From NCBI GenBank assembly GCA_964394585.1, contig CAYMYI010000058.1, positions 1-25,334 on the forward strand: 25,334 nt of DNA, given 5' to 3'. The notes below the pieces were generated by a model. The model was not told where the DNA came from. It was given only the letters and a program-made list of their open reading frames with translations, and did not search any database. The translations under genes and the position numbers were made by a program. The DNA is from CAYUJH01 sp964394585. Lineage in GTDB: Bacteria; Bacteroidota; Bacteroidia; Cytophagales; Flammeovirgaceae. Below, in pieces: positions 7,971 to 14,837 of the stretch (within the stretch, counting starts at the first letter, position 1; every line of letters begins with the position of its first letter).

Positions 7971-7997
7971 GATATTTCGCAAGAGATGTGAAATATC
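7971..7997 (-). terminator. Hairpin after the aldo/keto reductase, possible weak terminator
   Basis: GATATTTCGCA at 7971-7981 pairs with TGTGAAATATC at 7987-7997 around AGAGA. The one imperfect pair is G-U if read from the plus strand but an A-C mismatch on the minus strand. It begins three bases past the reductase stop and is followed on the minus strand by GTATTTGTC, which is only moderately U-rich. The rest of the 170-base gap (7831-7970) is very AT-rich and shows nothing else. Confidence 0.4.
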
Positions 7998-7999
7998 AT

Positions 8000-8899
8000 C
8001 TATGGTACTTCGGTACCTGTAGAAGCCACCCATATTTCGAACCATTCTTCATTGGTAAGCCGAAGGGTAAACGCGCGAGTAGCTTGCTCGATACGTACTG
8101 GCTGGGTAGTGCCCAATATTGGCAAAATGTGGCTGGGGGGTTGTAATAACCAAGCAAATACTAATTGGTCGATCGAAGCTTCGTATTTTGCGGCAAGTTG
8201 TTTAAATATGGCTTGTAATCGTTCAACCTTTGGGGTTGCCGCTTCTTTGAATAAAGCCCCCCCTCCTAATGGCGACCATGCCATCGGGGCTATTTTATGC
8301 TGTTGCAGTTGGTCGAGAGTTCCGTCGGTAAATGCGGATAAAGCCAAAGGAGAGATTTCAACTTGGTTGGTTACCAAATTAGGAAAACGGCTTTGTAACA
8401 AAGTAAACTGTGCCGGTGTAAAATTCGAAACGCCAAAATAACGTACTTTACCGGTATCTTCGAGTTGGGTAAACGCCTCAGCAATTGCATCGGCATCCAT
8501 CAGAGGGCTAGGTCTATGGATGAGCAGCACATCTAAATAATCGGTACGCAAGTTTTTAAGAGAGCGTTCAGCCGAGGCAATAATATGCGCTGTGCTGGTA
8601 TCGTAACAATGGAGTGTATTTTCAGGCCGATTCTTTGAAAGTAACCGAATGCCACATTTAGAAACTAACTGAACTTGTTCGCGTTGCGCCGAAGTATTGG
8701 CAAATGCTTCCCCAAACAATGTTTCGCAGGTATAATCGCCATAAATATCGGCATGATCAAAGGTGGTAATTCCTACCTCGATACTTTTTTCTATCAATTC
8801 GCAAATCGAAGAAGAACTAAGTTCGGCCCATCGCCATACGCCTGTTACAAACCGAGAAAGTGTAGGACCTTGGGGTGCTATGGTAACGTGAGTGTTCAT
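8000..8899 (-). CDS. Aldo/keto reductase (YdhF-like)
   Basis: 299 residues, the normal length for the family. It is a soluble NADPH-dependent oxidoreductase with a TIM-barrel fold. The catalytic tetrad is visible as Asp48 and Tyr53 in FDHADIYGDY, Lys81 in LVSKCG and His128 in LLIHRPSP. Other conserved pieces are TTFDHADIYG, YFGVSNFTPAQF, APMAWSPLGGGALF and LPILGTTQP, the cofactor-binding end. The sequence is closest in memory to the E. coli YdhF group; the substrate is unknown. The ATG at 8899-8897 starts directly before a recognised N terminus. The gene is divergent from the cyanophycinase-like lipoprotein, and a palindrome between them may control one or both. Confidence 0.92.
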   Translation of the reverse strand: MNTHVTIAPQGPTLSRFVTGVWRWAELSSSSICELIEKSIEVGITTFDHADIYGDYTCETLFGEAFANTSAQREQVQLVSKCGIRLLSKNRPENTLHCYDTSTAHIIASAERSLKNLRTDYLDVLLIHRPSPLMDADAIAEAFTQLEDTGKVRYFGVSNFTPAQFTLLQSRFPNLVTNQVEISPLALSAFTDGTLDQLQQHKIAPMAWSPLGGGALFKEAATPKVERLQAIFKQLAAKYEASIDQLVFAWLLQPPSHILPILGTTQPVRIEQATRAFTLRLTNEEWFEIWVASTGTEVP

Positions 8900-8940
8900 A
8901 GGTAATAATTTATCGTAAAGAAATATACTTTTCAGAAAGT

Positions 8941-8962
8941 CTTACTTTTGAAGGAAAGTAAG
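8941..8962. promoter_or_regulatory. Palindromic operator CTTACTTT-N6-AAAGTAAG over a -7 element
   Basis: CTTACTTT at 8941-8948 and AAAGTAAG at 8955-8962 form a perfect 8-bp inverted repeat with a 6-base spacer. TACTTTTG at 8943-8950 inside it is a full match to the Bacteroidota -7 element for the plus-strand gene. A protein bound here would therefore block that promoter. On the minus strand TATATTTC (8920-8927) is a one-mismatch -7 candidate for the reductase. Palindromes of this type are recalled from HxlR-family regulator targets in the phylum; that link is a guess, and no regulator gene is adjacent. Confidence 0.55.
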
Positions 8963-9015
8963 TATAGATGCATGGTAATTTACACGGAACAATCGTGAAA
9001 AAAACAGCCTTTTAT

Positions 9016-10101
9016 ATGAGAAAAATCAATCATACAATAGTAAAGCTAACATTCGGAGTATTCTATGTAGTACTTTGTGCATGCAGCACTGATGAAAACG
9101 AGTACACTAGCATTGCTGATAATTTACCGCCGCCGCCTGCCATAGAACGTACTCCTAGTTCTATCGGGATTATTGGCGATAAGGAAGATTTCACCGGTGC
9201 AACCACTTCGTTTGGCCTAGTGCTAATGGGTGGCGGACTCGATGTTGACCTTGCCATGCAATGGATGATTGCCCGCGCCGGTGGTGGTGATTTCATAGTT
9301 ATCAGAGCCAGCGGTTCCACAGGCTATAACCAATATCTATACGATTTTGGTGGGCTTAACTCTGTGGAAACTTTGCTGATTAATTCGAGAGAATTGGCAG
9401 AAGAACCCGAAGTCGCCGAGCGGATCCGACAAGCAGAAGCGTTGTTTATTGCCGGAGGAGACCAGTACGACTATGTTACCTATTGGAAAGATACTCCTGT
9501 AGAAGACGCTATCAATTACCTTATGAACGAAAAACGTGTACCAGTGGGTGGAACGAGTGCCGGTTGTGCTATCTTGGGTGAAGTTGTCTTTAACGCTAGG
9601 CAAGGCACTATTTACACCGATGAGGCACTGGGGAATCCATACAACTTTCGATTATCGCTTCAGCGCGGAGGGTTCCTATCAGCCCCTTTTTTAAAAGAGG
9701 TTGTAACCGATACTCACTATAACGAACGCGATCGCCAAGGTCGGCACGTGGCTTTTATGGCACGCATGGTGACCGATTGGCAGCTCTCTGCTAAAGGAAT
9801 TGGAGTGGATGAACGAACGGCTGTTTGTATAAACGATTTAGGCAGAGCCACCGTTATGGGTGATGGCAATGCGTACTTTATTATGCAAACTGCACCTGAA
9901 AAAAAACCAGAACAATGTATACCCGATGAACCCCTTACTTGGGCACACGAAGGTAAAGCATTGCAAGCATACATTATCCCCGGAAACGGCACTAGCAATG
10001 GTACTTTTTTCGTAGAAGATTGGCACCAAAGCCAACATACAGGCGGGGTATGGGAGTACTTTTGGGTAGAACAAGGCGTTTTTAATCGTCTGCCTTTTTA
10101 A
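9016..10101 (+). CDS. Cyanophycinase-like serine peptidase (family S51), exported lipoprotein
   Basis: 361 residues from the ATG at 9016; the frame is open upstream to an ATG at 8968. The later start is preferred because it gives a compact lipoprotein signal: basic MRKINH, a hydrophobic stretch and the lipobox LCAC (Cys23). The mature part has GLVLMGGGLDVDLAM, IVIRASGSTGYN, ALFIAGGDQYDYV and GGTSAGCAILGE. This is the S51 fold with nucleophile Ser181 in Gly-Thr-Ser-Ala-Gly. Cyanophycinases cut the Asp-Arg polymer to dipeptides; relatives include dipeptidase E, so the true substrate is uncertain. It is probably anchored in the outer or inner membrane facing out of the cytoplasm. The next gene follows after 24 bases on the same strand, suggesting an operon. 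Confidence 0.88.
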   Translation: MRKINHTIVKLTFGVFYVVLCACSTDENEYTSIADNLPPPPAIERTPSSIGIIGDKEDFTGATTSFGLVLMGGGLDVDLAMQWMIARAGGGDFIVIRASGSTGYNQYLYDFGGLNSVETLLINSRELAEEPEVAERIRQAEALFIAGGDQYDYVTYWKDTPVEDAINYLMNEKRVPVGGTSAGCAILGEVVFNARQGTIYTDEALGNPYNFRLSLQRGGFLSAPFLKEVVTDTHYNERDRQGRHVAFMARMVTDWQLSAKGIGVDERTAVCINDLGRATVMGDGNAYFIMQTAPEKKPEQCIPDEPLTWAHEGKALQAYIIPGNGTSNGTFFVEDWHQSQHTGGVWEYFWVEQGVFNRLPF

Positions 10102-10125
10102 CATTCACTAATTTCATCAGTATCT

Positions 10126-11067
10126 ATGTTACATCGCTTTTGCTTAATTCTCATTATTGTACCGCTTGCGTATCTATCGCAAGCGCAAACTCCTGTTAAA
10201 TTAATTGTAGATACTGATTTCGACTCTGCTATCGACGATGTAGGTGCCTTAGCCCTACTTCATACCCTAGCAAACCGCGGCGAAGCTGAGCTGCTAGCCG
10301 TAGTGAATTCTGGGATGTTTGAAGCAAGCCCTGCATGTATCGATGCAATCAATACCTTTTACGGCAGAGGAAATATTCCGGTAGGGCAACCGCAAAAATC
10401 TGGCGTATTGAAACACTCGGTATATGCAGAGTACATAGCTGATAATTATGACTACGACTTACCCAAACCCGAAGAAAGCGTATCGCTCTATCGACGCATA
10501 TTGGCTCAACAACCCGATACGAGTGTAGTATTGCTTACGCTTGGCTACCATACAAACATAGCCCGATTGCTTACCTCTACTGCCGATGAGTTTTCGCCGC
10601 TCAACGGATTTGACTTGGTAAAAAAGAAAGTAAAGTATTGGGTATCTATGAACTCACTTGGGAGTGCTTGGAATCTAAAATGGGATATGTATGCTTCTGC
10701 GGTTGCCATTAACCAATGGCCACTGCCTATGTACATTAGCAACGAAGGCTATAATATCAAAACCGATGGTTTGAAATATACTCCAGAAGGGCCAGTGCGA
10801 AGTGCCTATCAGCAGTGGGTGAATAAAAACCCAACCGATGCGGAAGGGCAACCTAGCTGGGATCAAATTGCAGCTCTTTTTGCCGTACGAGGCTTAGGAA
10901 AGTTCTTCGAAATAGAACAAAAAGGCACATTAGAGTTCAGCAATGGAGTAGCGTCGTTTGAGGAAAATAAAACAGATGGCACTGATTACATTATACGATC
11001 CACCATTTCGGATGAGGAAATGGTAATACTGCTCCAAGAACTTATGCTCGGCAATAATGCCAACTAG
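10126..11067 (+). CDS. Secreted nucleoside-hydrolase-like protein (IUNH family)
   Basis: 313 residues. A signal peptide ends near YLSQAQ (about 21). VKLIVDTDFDSAIDDVGALAL is the family's N-terminal calcium-binding motif in its long-loop form (Asp-Thr-Asp-x5-Asp-Asp), with Asp-Ser where other long-loop members, as recalled, have Gly-Gly. LLAVVNSG, VVLLTLGYHTNIARLL, the segment around NLKWDMYASAVA and PSWDQIAALFAVRG match other Bacteroidota members. The usual C-terminal His-Asp-Pro motif is replaced by Ser-Trp-Asp. Family enzymes cleave the N-glycosidic bond of nucleosides; ribonucleoside activity here is not assured. Its place 24 bases after an exported peptidase suggests nutrient scavenging outside the cytoplasm. 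It ends two bases from the convergent permease. Confidence 0.86.
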   Translation: MLHRFCLILIIVPLAYLSQAQTPVKLIVDTDFDSAIDDVGALALLHTLANRGEAELLAVVNSGMFEASPACIDAINTFYGRGNIPVGQPQKSGVLKHSVYAEYIADNYDYDLPKPEESVSLYRRILAQQPDTSVVLLTLGYHTNIARLLTSTADEFSPLNGFDLVKKKVKYWVSMNSLGSAWNLKWDMYASAVAINQWPLPMYISNEGYNIKTDGLKYTPEGPVRSAYQQWVNKNPTDAEGQPSWDQIAALFAVRGLGKFFEIEQKGTLEFSNGVASFEENKTDGTDYIIRSTISDEEMVILLQELMLGNNAN

Positions 11068-11069
11068 TT

Positions 11070-13463
11070 TCATTCGTCGTACAATACTTCTACCGGGCGT
11101 TGTAACGCTGCATGCATAGCTTGTATGCCTACAATCAGCAAGCCAAGCCCTAAAATTAATCCAACTCCCAAGCCTATGTTAGCAACACCTAAGCCGACCC
11201 GCACCGCCATACGCTGCAGCCATAGCTGATTGAGCACGTAACTCAGCGGAACAGCCAACATGATAGCAATGCCGAGCAGCCATATAAAACTGCGCGATAC
11301 AAGCAGTACAATATGAACTACTGATGCACCAATCACTTTTCGAATTCCTATTTCCTTTAAGCGCGTTGAAATCGTATAGGTTGCCATCCCAAGCAAGCCT
11401 AAACAAGCAATCACAATAGCGAGTACCGCCACAAAACCAATGATGTACATGGCATCGTTAAAAAGCGCATACGATTCAGCTAGTTCATCTTCAAAGAAGT
11501 GATAGGTAAATACATGCGTATCGTCATACTTCCGCCAAATTGCTTTGAGCTGTGTTAGTGTTTCTGCCATGCGGTTGGGGGCTACTTTGAATGTAAGCTG
11601 AGTAAACTTATCGGGCATAGGCAGAATTGCCATCGGCATCATTTTTACAAACATCGGCTTAAAATGATAGTCGGGTACTACCCCTTTCACCACCGTAGGG
11701 AGCGTATCTTGTAAGAAAATGGTAGCGCCAATCGCTTCTTGCGCCGACTGAAAGCCAAGTGCCTCTATGGCGGTTTCGTTTAAAATAACATGAGGCGTTT
11801 CTTCAAATTGTGTGCTATAACTTAGGTTTTCTCCTGCCACTAAAGGAATTTCTAACAACGAAAGGTAATGTTGGTCAGCAGCATACCAATATACACGCTG
11901 GTTTTCATCATCGAGCGTTCTTCGAAAAATAGTGCCGTGTGATTCGCGCGTTCCAGGTAAGTGCGAGTTAGCAGAAACTCGCTCTATGCTAGCCACTGAA
12001 CGAAGTGCTTCATCGCGGAAAGCTTCGTAGGGAGCATCTTTTATCGTAACGGAAACCATTTGGGAACGATTAAACCCATACTCTTGGTGAAGCATCAGGT
12101 TGACTTGCTGGTAGAGCAGTAACACCGAAATAATGAGTAACAACGAAATGGAAAATTGCACTACCATCAGCATTTTTCGAAGGGTAAGCCGAGTACCCCA
12201 AAAACCACTGCCTGCTTGTACATTCTTCAGGTTTTTTAAACTTGCTGTTGGGTTAAATTGCGATAAATACCATGCCGGCATGTACCCAGAAACGACCCCA
12301 ACTGTCAGCACAAATAGGAGAAACCATCCTAGCAGCGGGATTGGTACTTCGAAGGTAACGGCAATATCTTTCAGTATAGAAAACTCTTTTACAAAAGGAA
12401 TGAAGTTTTGTAGCAAGGCAAATGCTAGTACAAAACCAATAAGCACAAACACAGTAGCCTCGATAATGAGCTGAGCAAACACCTGACGCTTTGAAGCGCC
12501 TACTACTTTCCGCACCCCTACTTCTTTGGCACGCCGTAACGAACGAGCTAGCGAAAGATTGGCATAGTTGAAGCCTGCAAATAGCATTACAACCAATGCT
12601 AATGCCGAAATGAACCATAATACCGAAGCAGGTAGCGTATTTTTCATGCTTTTCCCGTTTACCTCCTTCTCTGGCGTAATATCTAGCAAGGGTTGCAGTT
12701 GGAACTGATACCTGCCTTGCTGCTCTGCGGAATAATAGCGGGAAATCATCTCGGGAAAAAAGCTGGTAATATCGGTTACATGTGCTCCTTCGTGTAATAA
12801 AATATAGGTGTAGGTAGTCCATGCATTTTCCCAAGTTTCGCTAAGACCTTGTACTACCGATTCCGGAGGGTACATCAGCATATCAAACTGAAAATGTGTA
12901 TGTGCCGGAATTTCTACGACACCACTTATGGTTACTTCGCCCCAATTTTCTACCGAAATTACCTCGCCTATCGGATTGTTGTTACCAAATAGCTTTTCCG
13001 CAAATGTTGCTTCCAAAACAACGGTTTGAGGTTGGACAAGAGCAACTGATTGGTTGCCATATCGAAAGGGAAAATCGAAAATCTCAAAAAAGATTTGCGT
13101 TGTAAACACCCCCTCGAATGATTGGATGTTTTTGCCATGTTTGGCATCACCAGCCATATTTTGATGGATAAGCCGCACCGTTTGTTCTACCTGAGGCACT
13201 TCAGCTACGACGGCTTCTCCCAACGGAAACGGGGTAGAAACATATTGATAAAAGGGTCGATTTGCTTGCGACACCCTAGAGTTTATGCGGTAGATGCGAT
13301 CTTTCTTAGTATGAAACCGATCGTATTGCCGATAGTTGAATACCACAACAATGGCAAGCAGACACACAAAAATACTTGCGGTTAACCCAATAAGGTTCAG
13401 GGTTGTAAAAAGCTTTTGGCGGTACATACTCCGCAGCGCAATTTTGATATAGTTGAATAGCAT
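11070..13463 (-). CDS. FtsX/MacB-type ABC transporter permease
   Basis: 797 residues, a double-module Bacteroidota permease. Helix 1 (about 19-42) is followed by a periplasmic MacB_PCD domain (about 45-270). Three helices of the first FtsX core (about 278-395) include the conserved cytoplasmic loop RRAKEVGVRKVVGASKRQV. The second half has a helix at about 430-452, a second periplasmic domain and a second FtsX core (about 672-785) with TRLKEIGIRKVIGASVVHIV. Such proteins work with a LolD/MacB-like ATPase in efflux, lipoprotein transfer or envelope signalling rather than ordinary import. No ATPase gene lies beside it, so the partner is encoded elsewhere and the substrate is unknown. Its stop is two bases from that of the convergent nucleoside-hydrolase-like gene. 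Confidence 0.93.
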   Translation of the reverse strand: MLFNYIKIALRSMYRQKLFTTLNLIGLTASIFVCLLAIVVVFNYRQYDRFHTKKDRIYRINSRVSQANRPFYQYVSTPFPLGEAVVAEVPQVEQTVRLIHQNMAGDAKHGKNIQSFEGVFTTQIFFEIFDFPFRYGNQSVALVQPQTVVLEATFAEKLFGNNNPIGEVISVENWGEVTISGVVEIPAHTHFQFDMLMYPPESVVQGLSETWENAWTTYTYILLHEGAHVTDITSFFPEMISRYYSAEQQGRYQFQLQPLLDITPEKEVNGKSMKNTLPASVLWFISALALVVMLFAGFNYANLSLARSLRRAKEVGVRKVVGASKRQVFAQLIIEATVFVLIGFVLAFALLQNFIPFVKEFSILKDIAVTFEVPIPLLGWFLLFVLTVGVVSGYMPAWYLSQFNPTASLKNLKNVQAGSGFWGTRLTLRKMLMVVQFSISLLLIISVLLLYQQVNLMLHQEYGFNRSQMVSVTIKDAPYEAFRDEALRSVASIERVSANSHLPGTRESHGTIFRRTLDDENQRVYWYAADQHYLSLLEIPLVAGENLSYSTQFEETPHVILNETAIEALGFQSAQEAIGATIFLQDTLPTVVKGVVPDYHFKPMFVKMMPMAILPMPDKFTQLTFKVAPNRMAETLTQLKAIWRKYDDTHVFTYHFFEDELAESYALFNDAMYIIGFVAVLAIVIACLGLLGMATYTISTRLKEIGIRKVIGASVVHIVLLVSRSFIWLLGIAIMLAVPLSYVLNQLWLQRMAVRVGLGVANIGLGVGLILGLGLLIVGIQAMHAALQRPVEVLYDE

Positions 13464-13883
13464 ACACGAGAAGGATTAGGTACATTGGGAATGTAATCCA
13501 AGTTTATACCAAATTTAAAATACTGAAAATCAGCATTTTATTATTTATTTAAGATTCGGGAGTGTCCTTTGGTGGATGAAATTGCTCGTTTTCGGGCAAT
13601 ACCTTTCAACTTGCGCCAAAAGTTGAAAGTAAACAAAAGTGCTAGTATTGTGCTCTCAAGATGATGTCGCAAGGCTTAGGTTAGTTCATAAACTATCTTT
13701 ACTAATAACTTTTGCAAAGAATCGATAAGTTTTGAGCAATCCGATGATAACATTCCGTTTTTCGGCATATAATTTCAAAAAGTTATCATGAAATAAAATG
13801 GGAACTTGCTTACTGTATGAGTTTCCAATCGTGTATACTCCGACAACTGTTTTTAGAGCTTGTGCCAACAATCATAAATACTC

Positions 13884-13913
13884 AAGCATTGCAATTGATT
13901 TTGTACAATGCTT
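13884..13913. promoter_or_regulatory. Inverted repeat AAGCATTG-N14-CAATGCTT upstream of accD
   Basis: AAGCATTG at 13884-13891 and CAATGCTT at 13906-13913 are a perfect 8-bp inverted repeat with a 14-base spacer. It lies about 30 bases upstream of the accD -7 element, and its right arm overlaps a DnaA box by two bases. AAGCATTG also occurs in the proposed origin at 18086-18093. It could be an operator for a dimeric regulator; which one is unknown. Confidence 0.5.
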
Positions 13914-13920
13914 ATCCACA
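13912..13920 (+). promoter_or_regulatory. Perfect DnaA box TTATCCACA in front of accD
   Basis: TTATCCACA is the strongest-binding form of the DnaA box. It stands 21 bases upstream of the -7 element of accD, where a bound protein could affect transcription, and about 4.1 kb from the DnaA-box cluster at 18015-18288. A single 9-mer can occur by chance; its position is what makes it notable. Confidence 0.5.
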
Positions 13921-13941
13921 CATATTTCGTTTCGAATTGAA

Positions 13942-13949
13942 TATCTTTG
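13942..13949 (+). promoter_or_regulatory. -7 element of the accD-rodA promoter
   Basis: TATCTTTG, followed by CA, fully matches the Bacteroidota -7 consensus TAnnTTTG. It ends 39 bases before the accD ATG, giving a leader of about 30 bases. No clear -33 TTTG is seen. It is the only good promoter found for the accD-rodA pair. Confidence 0.65.
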
Positions 13950-13988
13950 CATTTTTAGTAGACTTATTATCGTAAAATATTTACATAC

Positions 13989-14831
13989 ATGAGCTGGTTT
14001 AAGCGAAAAGACAAAGGGATTACCACACCAACCGAACAGAAAAAAGATGCCCCAGACGGGTTGTGGTACAAAACACCAAGCGGGAAAATTATTCATATCA
14101 AAGAGTTAAAAAATAACGCCTACGTTACGCCAGATGACAACTATCATGTAAGAATTGGCTCGAAAGAATACTTCGAAATCCTGTTCAATAACAATGAGTA
14201 TACTGAGTTCGACGAAAATCTCATTTCTGCCGATCCGCTCTCATTTGTCGATAAAAAGAGTTACCCTGAGCGCATTAAAGAAACTCGCGCAAAAACACAA
14301 TTGAACGATGCCGTTCGATGTGCCAAAGGCTACATCAACGAGTTTGAAGTGATGGTGGCTTGTATGGACTTTAGCTTTATTGGGGGTTCTATGGGTTCAG
14401 TAGTAGGCGAAAAAATTGCTCGTGCAATAGACCACGCCCGCGAACAGAAAATTCCGTTGCTCATTATTAGCAAATCGGGAGGAGCTCGTATGATGGAAGC
14501 AGGCCTTTCTTTGTTGCAACTAGCCAAAACTTCGGCAAAGCTTGCACGCCTTTCTGAGGCTGGTGTTCCTTACATTTCGTTGCTTACCGACCCTACTACA
14601 GGGGGGGTAACCGCTTCGTATGCAATGTTGGGCGACTTTAATATAGCAGAGCCGGGGGCGCTTATCGGTTTTGCAGGCCCTCGCGTGATTCGAGAAACCA
14701 TTGGTAAAGATTTACCCAAAGGGTTTCAAAGTGCAGAGTTTTTATTAGAGCACGGATTTATTGATTTTATTGTTAATCGGAAAGAGTTAAAACAGAAACT
14801 TACCACATTACTTACCCTGCTAAAAAACTAA
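13989..14831 (+). CDS. accD: Acetyl-CoA carboxylase carboxyltransferase subunit beta, zinc-ribbon cysteines absent
   Basis: 280 residues. AccD pairs with AccA to transfer the carboxyl group from biotin to acetyl-CoA, making malonyl-CoA for fatty-acid synthesis. The crotonase-fold core is clear: FSFIGGSMGSVVGEKIARA, SKSGGARMMEAGLSL, LTDPTTGGVTASYAMLGD and EPGALIGFAGPRVIRET. The N terminus keeps the family frame DGLWYKTPSGKIIHIKEL but the four zinc-binding cysteines are replaced: positions Thr29 and Gly32 stand for the first CxxC and Thr47 and Asp50 for the second. This is, from memory, usual in Bacteroidota AccD. It has its own promoter and is followed after six bases by rodA. Confidence 0.95.
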   Translation: MSWFKRKDKGITTPTEQKKDAPDGLWYKTPSGKIIHIKELKNNAYVTPDDNYHVRIGSKEYFEILFNNNEYTEFDENLISADPLSFVDKKSYPERIKETRAKTQLNDAVRCAKGYINEFEVMVACMDFSFIGGSMGSVVGEKIARAIDHAREQKIPLLIISKSGGARMMEAGLSLLQLAKTSAKLARLSEAGVPYISLLTDPTTGGVTASYAMLGDFNIAEPGALIGFAGPRVIRETIGKDLPKGFQSAEFLLEHGFIDFIVNRKELKQKLTTLLTLLKN

Positions 14832-14837
14832 GATTCT

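Larger units (their letters stand above)
13464..13988. other. 525-base intergenic region with several hairpins and the accD control region
   Basis: No convincing gene. Structures seen: (1) 13473-13499, TACATT/AATGTA with a GGGloop and flanking GGAT/ATCC, just before the permease start; (2) 13581-13600, ATTGCTCG pairing with CGGGCAAT around TTTT, with one G-U pair; (3) 13603-13629, CTTTCAACTT with AAGTTGAAAG, a 10-bp stem; (4) ATGATAAC at 13744-13751 with GTTATCAT at 13782-13789, enclosing CCG-TTTTT-CGG. Hairpins 2 and 3 are three bases apart. The right end holds the accD promoter, an inverted repeat and a DnaA box, listed separately. A 61-codon minus-strand frame (13686-13871) has no recognised features. 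Confidence 0.6.

Noticed and set aside
8052..8441. 129-codon plus-strand frame opposite the aldo/keto reductase
   Set aside because: Antisense shadow of a well-supported gene; no family resemblance.
12253..12834. 193-codon minus-strand frame inside the permease gene
   Set aside because: It is an out-of-frame reading of the permease, whose own frame is complete with clear FtsX motifs.
13686..13871. 61-codon minus-strand frame in the gap before accD
   Set aside because: No recognised motif, no promoter, and it crosses a region with hairpins; chance is likely in AT-rich DNA.
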